Shown here one piece after another: positions 11,301-22,010 of a DNA stretch of 64,000 nt; position 1 is the stretch's first letter, and every line of letters starts with the position of its first letter. Both the position numbers and the translations under genes were made by a program. The notes below the pieces were generated by a model, which saw only the letters and a list, made by a program, of their open reading frames with translations, was not told where the DNA came from and did no database searches. The DNA lies in the NCBI RefSeq assembly GCF_024323335.1, contig NC_066584.1, positions 426,708,319-426,772,318 of the forward strand. The letters run 5' to 3'. The stretch comes from Lathyrus oleraceus (lineage: Eukaryota > Streptophyta > Magnoliopsida > Fabales > Fabaceae).

Positions 11301-12912
11301 TGCTTAAATCTCATTCTGCCATGGAAAGGTGCTTGGAGAAAAACAGAATATGAAATGAGATTACAGCTGAACTTTGACACTCCAAATTTCTTCAAAGTGA
11401 TGGCCTGGTGATGGTTCAAGAAAGGGAGGCTCGAGTCTTTAGAGTTTTTTAGCAGAAAAATGTAAATCGACCCAAATGCAAGAAGGAGAAAATGAGAGTG
11501 TTTCTGTTGTGTGAAGGCTGTATCTAGGGCTTGGAATTGGCAGAAAAATGCCTTATATTGGTCTGTTTAACAATGCTAATCAAATGCTTAAGCTTGCTTA
11601 TCTTAAAAAGAACCAATTGCACATTTGCTAATTTGGAAAATATGAAAGTGGAGGTGCAGTGTTGTACACGAATTTGGGCTTCAAAACAGGCTGCACATGA
11701 CCCTTACACTTGCTGTTTCAGGTCTGCTAATGAAATGGTAATCTTGTTTTGCTTAAATGAACCAAAATGCATTATTTTCCACTTGTGAACCAAAGGCGTA
11801 TATGGAGGTGGTATGATGGAATGCTGCTCAATTTTGGGCTTGGAACATCTTGCAAATGACATTTAAAATGAATCCCAATTGCCCAATTATGCTGAAAAGG
11901 CCTAAATCAAAAAGTCAAACTTGAGTCAAACTTGATTTTAAATGGAATAAGTCAAAAAATGCCATTTTGATTGGCAAGGTTTTGGTTCATGAAATTTATA
12001 TTTTTGGAAAGAGGAGGAAAAATGTGGTTTGTAGGAAAAAACCCCACCAAATTTGGCCTTATGGTTTGAGAGATATGGCCTTTTGAAGTTCAAGATTTTG
12101 TGAAAATGATTTGATCATATCTTGACAACCATGCATGGGATTTGAGAGTTCTTGGACTTTTTGAAAATGGGAGAACAAGATCTTCAACTTTCATGTTGGG
12201 AAAAAATTCATTTGAAGCTTGTATCATGATGCAAGTTGAGGATCAAGAAGTTTCCATTTTTGGCAGTTGAAATTACAGGTCCACTTTCTATTTTGGGAAA
12301 TTTTCTGATTGGCTTCAAATTCTTCAATGATGTTGATTGCCATGATACATGAGGCCTATAAGGACATGAATAAGCTTTCTCAAACCATTTCCATCCATCA
12401 AAACTATAGAATCAACCACAGTTGACCAACTTTGACTTTCTAGGGTTTCTGACTGTCTATGCACTGACCGATGAATTCCAAACCCTAATTCCTTGAGACC
12501 TTGACTTCAAATGATGTCCCAAGTTGTATGGACTCTTGATGATTGATCATGGTGCCCAAATTCTGCAAGAATGGCCACCATCCACTGCTTTGACTGACTG
12601 TTGACTGTCTTTGACCTAATTGACTGATTGTGCATGAACTGATGACCTCTGAACATCCAACCCTTGACTTAAACACTTAAAATGGACCTCCAAGACATGT
12701 GAACTTGTCGAACAAACCCTAGGGCCTTGGCTCCTTGAGAAACACCTTTGCTTGATTGGTGGACTGATCTCCTGATCAGTTTGACCTAATTCTTGACTTG
12801 CTTGCTCTTGAGGCAACTGAGGACAATGCAATGCTATGCAATGTATCATGATATGTTATGGCCTAATATGAGATGGTATGTACAATGATAGGTGCAAATT
12901 TGAGGTGCTACA

Positions 12913-14220
12913 ACCCCCTCTAGACTTTTTGTGTCCATGTTCTCATCCAACACAAATCCAATCCTTTGCAAAAATATATCTAAGGTATTCCCAAGGTACA
13001 CAATCTCATGCCTTATTAAAATCTACCTTAAAAAGAATACATTCATTTTTGTTTCTCCTTGCAAAATCCACCACTTCATTGATTAATAACACCCCATCAA
13101 GCATTTTCCTATTAGGTATAAAAGCTGATTGACAAGGAGATACTAATGAACTAACAACTTTTTTCAATCTTGTAACTAGCAACTTCGAAATGTTGCATAG
13201 AGACTCTATAAGACAAATTCGCATGAATTCAACCCATTCTTGTGGATTATGGGCATTTGGAATCAAAGTTATAAATGATTCAGTGATGGCCATGGGAAAT
13301 TTTGCATTAGCATGAAATTCCCTCACAAAAGTAATAACATCATCCTTAAGAACACCCCAACATTAAAAAGAAGCCATAATTGTACCCATCAGGCCCATGG
13401 ACATTTTTCACCCTCACAATGTCAAACCACCTTCTTAATTTCCTCAAAACTGAATTGTTCCTCAAGCATCTTAAAATATACCCCTTACAGTTTCCTAAAT
13501 TTTACTCCTTCCAACAAAGGTCTTATTGAATTAGGCTCTTGAAATTTGTTTTGAAAATAATTTTGTATTTCCAATTTAAATTCTTTCACTTGCTCTAACC
13601 TACCTCCATTAGTGTTTAGTCACAATATAACATTTCTTCTAAATCTCATATTCCAAATTTCATGAAAAAATTTGAGTTCAAATCTCATATGCCAAACCTT
13701 TTTAGAAGCCTCTAAGCGCCTTCTTGGTTCTTCATCTGAAACTAGCCTTAACTCTCTTGCCACTAACGGATCCATTTCATTAAGATCTTTGAAATCCTCT
13801 TCTACCCTCAAATTTATCTTCCTAAACACTTCATAGTTCCATGTTCTAAGCTTTCCCTTAAAAAAATTCAATCAAGTCTTCATATATAAAAAACCAGTCC
13901 AATCGAATCATAAATCTCCCTTCCCCATTAAACCAAGTAAATTTGTTTCCAATAGCAGGCACATAAACCACATCCAAACCTTCTAGAAAATATTGGAATT
14001 CTTGCATATTGATTTGATTAATTTGAGAAATAATTAATTTCCTTTCCATCTCCTTCTTAACTGCATTAAAATCCCCAATTACACAACATTCTCCCCCAGG
14101 GAACTTGTTTCTAAAATCTACCAATTCATTCCACAACTCTCTTTTTATGAATGTACCAAAAAGAGTATAAATGTACATGGCATTCCATTCACATCTACAT
14201 TTATCCCTACAAACCCTTCC
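12913..14220 (-). pseudogene. L1-type LINE ORF2 remnant: endonuclease, linker, partial RT
   Basis: Minus-strand frames give, in order, an AP-endonuclease segment (13858-14178: VIGDFNAV, GNKFTWFN, RLDWFF), a linker (13620-13871: WNYEVFRKI) and the start of reverse transcriptase (13006-13326: ITLIPNAHNPQ, SLCNISKLLVTRLKKV, QSAFIPNRKMLDG, FKVDFNKA). The RT continues broken to 12913, where the Ogre LTR begins. Frames are disrupted and the protein stops well before the catalytic YADD box. This is the target into which Ogre jumped. Confidence 0.85.
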
Positions 14221-14239
14221 CTTGTAAAATTAAAATTAA

Positions 14240-14660
14240 GATATAAAAAATATTAGATTTTTACATAATGATTAAGCCAAACGAATGAAGCTATATCACA
14301 AGTAACGAAAATGTGAGAAGCAGTCTCATCTGACAATCCACAAAAGGGACAGAGAAGGGTACTAGGGTTAGATAAAATGCCTCTCCAAAATAGTTTGACT
14401 CTGGAAGGAAATTTATCCTACAATAACTGCCAAGAGAAAAGTATAATCTTAGATAGAGCGAACTACCCCAAAGAAGATGGAATATTTGGTTTGGAAAGGT
14501 AAGGGGACAAAAGAAGAAGTCGGACTTTCCCCATGTGCGAGGTAAGAAAGGCCATATATAATATACCCTCACTATAATACTTCCAAATCCATTTATCTCT
14601 ATCCAAGATAAGGGTAACATCTCTAAACAAGGCCTGGAACTCAACAACAACAGATAACTC
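14240..14660 (-). pseudogene. Second LINE remnant: zinc-binding domain after RT
   Basis: Across frameshifts the minus strand reads SWQLL-DKFPSRVKLFWRGIL, CPFCGLSDETASHIFVTCD and VWLNH. This is the zf-RVT-type C-terminal domain of plant LINE ORF2 proteins. A single LINE would place it at lower coordinates than the RT, but here it lies upstream of the endonuclease, so it is a separate LINE 3' fragment. Confidence 0.75.
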
Positions 14661-15308
14661 TCAAAGGAAGAAAGATCTCATCCATCTAAGATCTCAGGTC
14701 AGGATCTCGTTAACAACCACTCCTAACTCCCCCACGAGCCTTTTTTACTAGATAGAGTTGGAGAACAAACCATGATACTTGAGATTAAGTGGGTTGTTTC
14801 CACATATGTTATGAGATACTATATTCATTGAACATGTTTGAGCATGGTTTCTCTCTCCCTCTTCCCTTATTGATCTCTCTTCTCCATGCATATAATTTCT
14901 TCAACATACACATTTTCTTCCTTCACAACTTTAACTCCTAAAACAATATGATTCATATAAAAATAATAGTTTTCATAAAACAATATGATTCATATAAAAA
15001 TGTTACATTTTAAAGTTGTTCGATATTAAAATTTTGTCATTAATAATAATTGCACTTTTTTTATCTTTTCAATTTTTAAAACTAAAAATCAAGACCTCTA
15101 AAACCTATGATAGTTTTTTAGTTTTTAAAATTCATAAATAAATAAAAAAATACTTTCTAAAAATACTTTTAAAAAATTAGATTACCAAACCAATTTTATC
15201 AGTTGAAAGTGTAATTCACAATGTCAATTTATGTTACTTAGGAAACAAGTAACAAGTTGGTTAGTGGTTACAATTTTGTTATACAACAAAATGTTATTTT
15301 AAAAATTT
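14661..15308. other. AT-rich intergenic sequence
   Basis: No gene or recognised element. There is a small direct repeat: an AACAATATGATTCATATAAA word at about 14942 and 14979, 37 bp apart. Confidence 0.5.
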
Positions 15309-15490
15309 TGTTAGAAAATTGATATTGGTTTAAGGATATACGCAGGTGGATATATCATATAACCGAGGGGGTATATCAGACAGTTTAGATAATTTATTTT
15401 AAAATTTGATTTGGATAGCTAGTGTGTCTATAAATACCACCTCTCATTGTAATTGAGAAATACCACAATAATAAACTCCATTCTTCTTTC

Positions 15491-15541
<51 letters not shown>

Positions 15542-15556
15542 ACACACACACACACA

Positions 15557-15610
<54 letters not shown>

Positions 15611-15775
15611 ATTCCAATCTTTTTCTTTTTCTTTTCTTTTCAATCCTAAAGTGTGAAGAATATGCTTGAATCATTCAAATCTCGTGCCTGTATCACTTGA
15701 GTGAAGAGTGGTGTGAGGGTTAATCAATCAATCTAGTGCATATTGATTTTTGTTCAAGTTGGTTTTGCTTCAACA
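15309..15775 (+). repeat. Copia 5' LTR (left end uncertain)
   Basis: The end is fixed by CAACA just before the primer site at 15778. The start is inferred from TGTTAGAAAATTG at 15309, a usual LTR start. A TATA box (TATAAATA, about 15430) and the compound microsatellite lie inside. Confidence 0.55.
15494..15608 (+). repeat. Compound microsatellite (TC)n(CA)n(CT)n
   Basis: About 45 bp of TC/CT, about 20 bp of CA, then about 50 bp of CT, uninterrupted. It lies in the transcribed part of the copia LTR. The Ser/Leu frame covering it is an artefact of the repeat. Confidence 0.95.
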
Positions 15776-15777
15776 TT

Positions 15778-15790
15778 TGGTATCTAGAGC
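15778..15790 (+). other. Copia primer binding site
   Basis: TGGTATCTAGAGC differs by one inserted base from the common TGGTATCAGAGC, which is complementary to initiator tRNA-Met. It lies 2 bp after the LTR end. Confidence 0.8.
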
Positions 15791-15837
15791 ATTTATTGTG
15801 ATTCTTGGGAAGCATAGAACAACATCTTCTCATCCCA

Positions 15838-16500
15838 ATGGCCATTTTCCAGCAAATCTTTCCATTTTGAATGGCAAGAATTATGGCAATTGGTGTAAGT
15901 ATATGAAGGTTGTTTTATGCTATTAAGATATATGGGATCTTGTGAAGAACAAAGTGACACCACTTAGGCATAAGGCCATATATGAAAAAAGGGCTCTTCA
16001 TAAAGAATTAAAGAAGAAGGATTATAAATCTCTCTTTATAATCCACCAATGTGTTTTATCCGAACAATTTTGAAAAGTCTGGTAATGTAGATTCATCGAA
16101 TGAGGCTTGAGATAATTTGAAGAAGTCATTTACAAGTGCTGAGAAGGTGGAAGAAGTGAGGTTACAAACTCACAAAAGAATGTACGATTTGCTTCAGATG
16201 GAAGAAAATGAAAGTATAACTGACTTTTTCACTAGGGTGACTAGACTGGTGAATCAGATCAAGATGTTTGAGATCTTTGCTTCCATAATTCAATCATGTT
16301 GTTCTAACCATAGAAGAATCAAAGGACCATCAAGTTTGACAAAGGAGGAGCTGCAACAGACACTTGAATCTCATGAGAAAAGACGGAGTGAAAGATCTGC
16401 AAGCAAGACTAAGAGTGATGTGGCATTTCAGGAACAATTAGCAAAAGAAAAAAAAAAGCAAAGGAAAATGGAATGGCAACAAAGATAAAGGAGGTTATAA
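15838..16500 (+). pseudogene. Copia gag, broken
   Basis: The beginning reads, across a frame change, HFPANLSILNGKNYGNW and YMKVVLCY, the usual N-terminus of plant copia gag. The better preserved frame (16117-16488) has KKSFTSAEKVEEVRLQ, YDLLQMEE and ITDFFTRVTRLVNQIK, matching the UBN2/retrotran_gag helix-rich core. Stops near 15926 and 16070 and later frameshifts separate it from the zinc knuckle. Confidence 0.8.
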
Positions 16501-16503
16501 CAA

Positions 16504-16740
16504 TTAAATGGAAGAAGTTATCAACAAGAAGGAAGCCCTTCAAATCAAAGGCAACCTACAAACCAAAGCAGTCACAGAGATGTTGTTGCAAGCAGAGGAA
16601 GACGAGGTGGATGGAAGCCCAATAAAACTCATGTTCAGTGTTATAATTGCAAAAAGTATGGTCATTATGCAAATGAGTGTTTTGAAAGAAAAAAGGACAA
16701 CCAAGAAAATGATGCAAAGCTTACAAAACAAGATGATGAA
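16504..16740 (+). pseudogene. Copia nucleocapsid CCHC knuckle
   Basis: One frame reads HVQCYNCKKYGHYANEC at 16630-16680, a CX2CX4HX4C knuckle with correct spacing, followed by FERKK. The preceding Gly/Arg-rich part is in a different frame (16508-16753). This is the RNA-binding end of gag. Confidence 0.85.
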
Positions 16741-16743
16741 GAT

Positions 16744-16965
16744 GTGCTACTGATTATGACAGCAAAGGAGGAAGACATGCATAAAGATCAATGGTACTTG
16801 GATTTAGGATGTTCATCACATATGACAGGTAGGAAAGATTGGTTCGTCAATACCAATCCTTCCATAAAGAACAAGGAAAAGTTTACAAATGATAACACTT
16901 TAGAAGTTAAAGGCATTGGTGATGTTCTGATCATTAAAAGAGATGGCAAGTAATCATTGATATCA
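16744..16965 (+). pseudogene. Copia aspartic protease remnant
   Basis: The frame reads QWYLDLGCSSHMTG and KDWF, then IGDVLI. Plant copia proteases carry the catalytic D-S-G here; this copy has D-L-G, a change expected to inactivate it. A stop follows at about 16951. Confidence 0.8.
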
Positions 16966-17214
16966 ATTGTGATGTACATTTCATGAATGAAAAGAAATTT
17001 ACTCAACATAGGCCAATTAATTAAGAAGAACTAAAAAATGATGATAGAAGACAAGATGATGAGAGTACATGACTCAAATGGTATATTAATATTGCAGGCA
17101 CCTATGTCTCAGAATACAACCTTCAAGATTGAACTTGATGTAATGGAACAAAAATTCCTAGCAATTGCAGAAGAGAAACTTGGTTTTAGGACTACTCAAA
17201 TGGTAGATTGATAT

Positions 17215-18060
17215 TGAAGGCACCTATGGCATTACAGGCTTGGTCACCTCAAATTTAGAGATAGCAACCACTTGAAGAAGAGAAACATGGTTTTATGACT
17301 ACTAGAAATCCATGTTCCAAATGAAGTGTGTGAGGAATGTGTTCAAGACAAGCATCACAAGAATAAGTTTAGCAAATATGCAGGAAGTAATTCTAAAACC
17401 ACTCTTGAAGTCATATACTAATATGTATGTGATCTTATTAAAATGGATTCAATTGGAGGTAACATATATTTTGCTACATTTATAGATGATTAGATTAGAA
17501 AGTTGTGGACATACTTGATCAAGAAGAAGAGTGATGTTATTGAGGTGTTCACTAAATTCAAATCCATGATGGTAAGGCAAAGTGGTCACAAGATTAAGAT
17601 CTTGAGGACTGGTGGTGGTGGAAAGTGTGTGTCAAATGATTTGGTTTCACGTGAAAGAGAAAGGATAATGCATGAAGTGGTGCTACCATACATTACTCAT
17701 CAAAATGGAACTGCAAAAGGAATAACATGACCATCATGAACATGGCGAGGTTGTGTCCACTGCAACATATATCTTGAATAGATGTCCAACCAAAAGGCTA
17801 AAAGGAATTACACTAGAAGAATGTTAGTCTGGTGTCAAGATAAGTCTAAGCCACTTGAAGGTGTTTTTATCTATTTCACATAGAGATGTTCCTAATCAGT
17901 TGAGAAGAAATCTTGATGACAAGTCATCCCAAATGGTCCTGATAGGATATCATTCAAATGGTGGCTACAAGTTGTTTGATTCTGTGAGCAGATAGATTGT
18001 GATCAACAGAGATATGATCATTGATGAACTGAAAAAATGGGATTAGAATGACAATGTCAA
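17215..18060 (+). pseudogene. Copia integrase remnant
   Basis: Pieces of the pre-integrase zinc segment (HYRLGHLKF, CEECVQDKHHKNK) and core (FATFIDD, LWTYLIKKKSDVIEVFTKFK, IKILRTGGGGKCVSND) are readable. The normally acidic RTD-GGE region reads RTGGGGK, removing a catalytic Asp. Several stops (for example about 17296 and 17490) confirm decay. Confidence 0.8.
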
Positions 18061-18239
18061 GAAGGATTCAATGAGAATCATGTGTGATTAAATAAGCAGT
18101 GAAGATAACAAGGAGATTCAGTTATAAGGTAGCAGAGTTCAAGCAGATCTCAAAGAATAAGAACATGCCAACAAGGTTGCAAGATTGTGAGATCATATTA
18201 GCTGATGTGGTTAATGATGAAGGTGAGTTGTTAATGTAG

Positions 18240-18960
18240 CTAAGGAACTCAAGGATTAAAACTGGATGAATGTTATGCTGGAGGAGCTGAAGTCCATAGA
18301 AGTCAACAAATCTTGGTCACTAGTTGAATTGCCACAAGGAAAGAAAACAATTGATGTGAAGTGGGTGTATAAGCTAAAACTGAATCCCAAAGGAGAAGTG
18401 ACCAGGCACAAAGCAAGACTTGTGGCCAAAGGATTTCTTTAAAGAGAAGGAATCGACTTTGATGAAGTGTTTGCACTAGTTTCCAAGATTGAATCAATAA
18501 GGCTGGTTGTTGGTTTGACAAACATGAACAACTTATGAATGTGTTAAATGGATGTGAAATGTGAATTTATGAATGACCCTTTAGATGAAGAGTTTTATGT
18601 GTCACAACCAGTTGGTTTTGAGAAGAAAGGCCAAGAAAGCAAGGTGTACAAACCACATAAAGCATTGTATGGACTGAAACAAGCTCCAAGAGCTTGGAAT
18701 AAGATGATATATGATTTTTTAAGAGAATAGGAATTTGTGAAATGTACAACTGATCATGGTGTATGTTAGAATAAACAAAGGTGATATACTAATACTTTGT
18801 CTTTATGTAGATGATCTGCCAATAACAGGAAATTGCAAGAAGAGATTGAAGATTTCAAAGTTGACTTGAGCAAGGAGTTTGAGATGTCTGATCTTGACAA
18901 CATCTTATACTTCATTGGAATTTAATTCTACAAGTGTGGTAGAGGTCTGACGGTGCACCA
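18240..18960 (+). pseudogene. Copia reverse transcriptase remnant
   Basis: Readable motifs in order: NKSWSLVELPQGKK, VKWVYKLKLNPKGEV, RHKARLVAKGF, IDFDEVFALVSKIESIRLV, QMDVKCEFMN, EEFYVSQPVGF, KALYGLKQAPRAWN and the catalytic YVDDL (about 18803). Stops interrupt at about 18441, 18537 and 18728. The sequence continues weakly (KEFEMSDLD) towards RNase H. Confidence 0.9.
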
Positions 18961-19079
18961 AAGAAGATATAATATGGAGATAATCAAGAGATTTGAGATG
19001 GAAGATTGCAATTCTGCATCAACACCAACTGAACCAAGACTGCAATTGACACAAGATTCAAATGAAGATGATGTTGATC

Positions 19080-19690
19080 CAACATAATATTGAATACTTA
19101 TTGGATCAATGAGATATCTTTGTCACACAAGGCCTGATCTAGCTTACATTGTAGGCATGGTTGGTAGATATATGCAGAAGCCAACGTTGTCACATTTTGC
19201 AGCCAACAAGAGGATACTAAGGTATCTTAAAGGAACACTAGATTATGAAATTTTGTTTCCTACAACAGATTTTCTAACACAAGCTAAGTTAGTGTAGAAA
19301 AATATACAAAAGAGTGTGGTTGTAGATTTTCTAACTCAAGTTAGTGTGGTGATATTGAGGATAGAAAGTTTATAACTGGTTATGTGTTCATGTAAGGTGG
19401 TGCACCCGTTGGTGTGATGATGCTGAGGATAGAAAATATACAACACGTTAATGCATTAACATCATGTGAAGGAGAATATATAGCTGCTTCTCTATGTGCC
19501 TGTCAAGCAGCATGGATGGTGAATCTAATTTATGATATTGAAGAAAAGAATCAAGAAGTAATGACTATGAGAACTGATAACATGTCTATTATCAACTTGA
19601 CCAAGAACCCGATAGCATATGGAAGAAGCAAACACATTGAAATGAAATTTCACTATCTTAGAGAAGAGAGCAAGTAACAAATAAAAAGCT
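19080..19690 (+). pseudogene. Copia RNase H remnant
   Basis: The frame 19109-19297 reads MRYLCHTRPDLAYIVG and ANKRILRYLKGTLDY. After stops, 19414-19677 reads SCEGEYIAASLCACQAAWM, DNMSIINLTKNPIAYGRSKHIE and HYLREE. These are the standard end of copia pol, terminating at the AAAACATIGE-like tail and the polypurine tract. Confidence 0.9.
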
Positions 19691-19767
19691 ATACTTGAAG
19701 CATTGCAGAAATGAAAATCAAATAGCTGACATCACGATCAAAGTTGTAGGTGTTTGGTGGAGGGTAT

Positions 19768-20067
19768 TCACTCTTTTGTTCTACATGGAACTTTCAAAAA
19801 CATGACTTTAATACGACGAATCAAACACTGCTGAACATTTTGCATAGCGATGTTAAGGGAATCTCAAAAATGCAACCACAAAACTCAAACAATTTAAGTT
19901 TAATGCATTTTCTTTTGTGCTTTTGAAACAATGTCACAAATACATAAGAAAATTCCCGATAAGTATTGTTTTTAAACTATTCATTCACAAAAAATAAAAT
20001 AACATAAAAAACAAAAAAACTCAACCGTGAAAGTGATTGTGATTGAATCCCACCGAGTGGCATAGTA
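19768..20067 (-). other. Interval between copia remnant and WRKY stop (WRKY 3' flank)
   Basis: AT-rich sequence just 3' of the WRKY stop codon. It probably includes the 3' UTR. No canonical polyadenylation hexamer stands out on the minus strand and I see no other gene. Confidence 0.5.
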
Positions 20068-21538
20068 TCACAATTCGCAACCTTCTTCACCTTCCTCATC
20101 AGTTTCCATTTCCACTTCCATATCCTCTTCTTCTTCAACCGAAGCTCCTAACGACGAGGAAGAAGAATTTGCATTGTTAGCTTGACAAGAAATTGAAGTG
20201 GGTTGATGTATCGTCGGAGACTTGGTTCGTGTACTTCCGGCGAGCGAGTTCCGGTGAGTAGGTTTTGGATGATTGTGATCTCCCGTATACGTCACAATAA
20301 ACATGTCTGCTTCAGTGTTACTCCTTTCAACTTGCTTTCGCGCAGTACAACCTTTGGAACTGCTACATCTATAATAGTTCCTAATGTTAATACAACAACA
20401 AAGTATTATGTCGTTAGTTTTCTTAAACTAATTGATTATCATATGTTGAAAAATTTTATGTATTTTTTTAGTACCTTGGATATGGAGAACCTTTAATAGG
20501 TTTTTGCCCATATTTTCGCCAAGCCCACAAATCTGCTGAGAGATTATCTGCGGTTACATGGCACACCATTTTCCCTTGTTGACTTTTTCTGTTGAATAGG
20601 GAAAAGAAAATACAAAACATATCAATATAATGTAAATGTATGTACTACAACTCTAATATTGATGTAATTTTGTTGATGCGGTAATTTCTGTAATCATATC
20701 AGATCTCGATTTAGATGTGAATTAAAATCATGCGTTTGATCATATTTGGAAATCACATCAGACAATTTTGCCAAAATTTCTTCAAATATTTTCACCAAAA
20801 TTCAAAATTTTAAAATCCAAAAACTCAATTTATGTAATGAAATTTTTTAACATCAATTGTTTTTTAATGATATATTTCAAACACCTCCCAATTAAAAATC
20901 ATGCGAATTATAGCAACCGCAATGACCAGAATTATAATACCCGCAACCGATTTACGACCACGATCGCAATTTAAAACCATACTACTATGTAATATTTTTA
21001 TTATGCCATAAATGATCAATATTTTAAGTAATGAAATGAAATACTCAATTATTAGTGAACATTGGAAAAAGTTTATATACCTTTTTCTTGATCTTGGTGT
21101 TTGAGGTTGGATGATTTGTGGTGCTTGAAATTCTTGTTTCTGGATTGTTTGTACTTGATTATGTTGGTTATGGAATTTGTTGAAGGTGGAGGCTTCTTGC
21201 ACAAAGTTAGGCCAAATGGAAGAGGAATTAATAGGGGGAAGGTGGTTTTGTTGCTGTCCAATGCATTTTGCCATATGAGTAGGGGAATAGGGATTGATAC
21301 CATGAGCACTAGTGGTAGTAGTGGTGTTGGTGGGGTTAAAAGATGTGAATAATTGGTTTAGCTCTTGAATCTCATTGGTTATAGGATGCACTATATTGGG
21401 AAAAGAAAATGCATCATATTCTAATTCTACCTTGAGATCAGAAGTGGAAGAAGATGGCATAGAACTATTGCTTGTAGTATTATTGGTAGCTGGTTGACAA
21501 CTTCTAACTATGGCAAACAAATCCCAATCTTCATCCAT
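20068..21538 (-). CDS. WRKY27-like: WRKY transcription factor, group IIe (WRKY27-like), three exons
   Basis: Exons on the minus strand are 21538-21081, 20588-20475 and 20380-20068; all introns have GT...AG borders, and the joined frame is 885 nt, 294 residues. The N-terminus ([14 protein letters not shown]) is typical of the WRKY22/27/29 clade. The DNA-binding domain has WRKYGQK at residues 176-182, then PIKGSPYPR, and a zinc finger C-X5-C-X23-H-X-H (C196, C202, H226, H228). The second intron interrupts the Arg codon of the PR(N)YYRC motif, the conserved position in this group. PRNYYRC rather than PRGYYRC resembles WRKY27. [11 protein letters not shown] follows the finger, and the tail is acidic ([19 protein letters not shown]). 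Such factors bind W-boxes (TTGACC/T) in the nucleus and act in immune signalling downstream of MAP kinases. The gene looks intact. The exact ortholog is inferred. Confidence 0.93.
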
Positions 21539-22010
21539 TATTATAAATGCAAAGAGAGATTATTTTTTTGGTTAGGGCTAGAAAGTTGAAAGTTTTTGGT
21601 GTGATGTTTTTGGTTATTGAAGCAAGTTACTAATAAGGAGAAAAATGTTAGAGAAAGATGGCGCTGACTTTTTTTGGAGACAAAGTGAAGAGGATGAAGC
21701 AAGAAGAATGGTGGAGCATGAGTTGGGTTAATAATGATTTTTATAGTAGAAAGAAAATGTGAAAGTGGAATCATGTGGGCTAGGTTGGAGGATGTTGTGG
21801 ATTGGAGGAGCTTGAGAGGTTTTTATTTGGTCCTTTAAAAATGAGAAAATCACTTGCCTTTTTCATTGACATTGTGAAAATGTCAAAGTGGGGTCTAAAG
21901 TCTAAAGAATTGTGACGATGATTCTGATGCTCCTAGTTAGAAAAGTTCCTACGTTCATGCTACCGGTATATATGTTAAAATTTTATTCCATAAGTAAATT
22001 ATTTAAAATT
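21539..22010 (-). promoter_or_regulatory. WRKY upstream region with TATA-like box and paired W-box cores
   Basis: On the minus strand a TATAAAAA lies at 21738-21745, about 200 bp before the ATG. Two TTGAC cores in opposite orientation lie at 21866-21870 and 21882-21886, about 330 bp upstream. W-box pairs are common in WRKY promoters and permit autoregulation. The functional role is inferred only. Confidence 0.45.

Larger units (their letters stand above)
1..12912 (-). mobile_element. Ogre-type Ty3/gypsy retrotransposon, 3' end beyond the left edge
   Basis: All parts lie in order on the minus strand: 5' LTR (6760-12912), primer binding site (6738-6757), leader, pol remnants (4225-5520) and a long 3' UTR with tandem repeats (1-4224). 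Ogre elements of legumes are known for multi-kilobase LTRs, a tRNA-Arg-type primer site and repeat-rich 3' UTRs, which all fit. Gag, protease, reverse transcriptase, RNase H and most of integrase are missing, so the copy is non-autonomous. The 3' LTR is not in the window. The outer LTR end abuts LINE sequence at 12913, so Ogre inserted into an older LINE. The matching target-site duplication would lie left of position 1 and cannot be checked. Confidence 0.85.
6760..12912 (-). repeat. Ogre 5' LTR, 6153 bp
   Basis: In element orientation the LTR starts TGTAGCACCTCAAATTTG (12912 downward) and ends GCGACA at 6760, followed by two bases and the primer binding site. Both termini (TG...CA) and the adjacent primer site agree. 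It contains internal duplications (7121-7774; 8068-8350) and many TTGAC cores in its distal part. No host gene is present; short open frames (10753-11047, 11531-11788) have no recognisable content. Confidence 0.85.
15309..19767 (+). mobile_element. Decayed Ty1/copia retrotransposon without 3' LTR
   Basis: Order on the + strand is 5' LTR-like region, primer binding site TGGTATCTAGAGC, gag, CCHC knuckle, protease, integrase, reverse transcriptase and RNase H, which is the copia order (integrase before RT). Many in-frame stops and frameshifts make it dead. A purine-rich GGTGGAGGGTA at about 19757 looks like the polypurine tract, but no LTR follows. Confidence 0.85.

Noticed and set aside
15453..15656. 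Ser/Leu-rich frame resembling a membrane segment
   Set aside because: Pure translation of the TC/CA/CT microsatellite.
20864..21538. Single-exon 224-codon version of the WRKY gene
   Set aside because: The frame reads past the GT donor at 21080 into intron and loses the WRKY domain; the three-exon model restores the full domain with correct splice sites.
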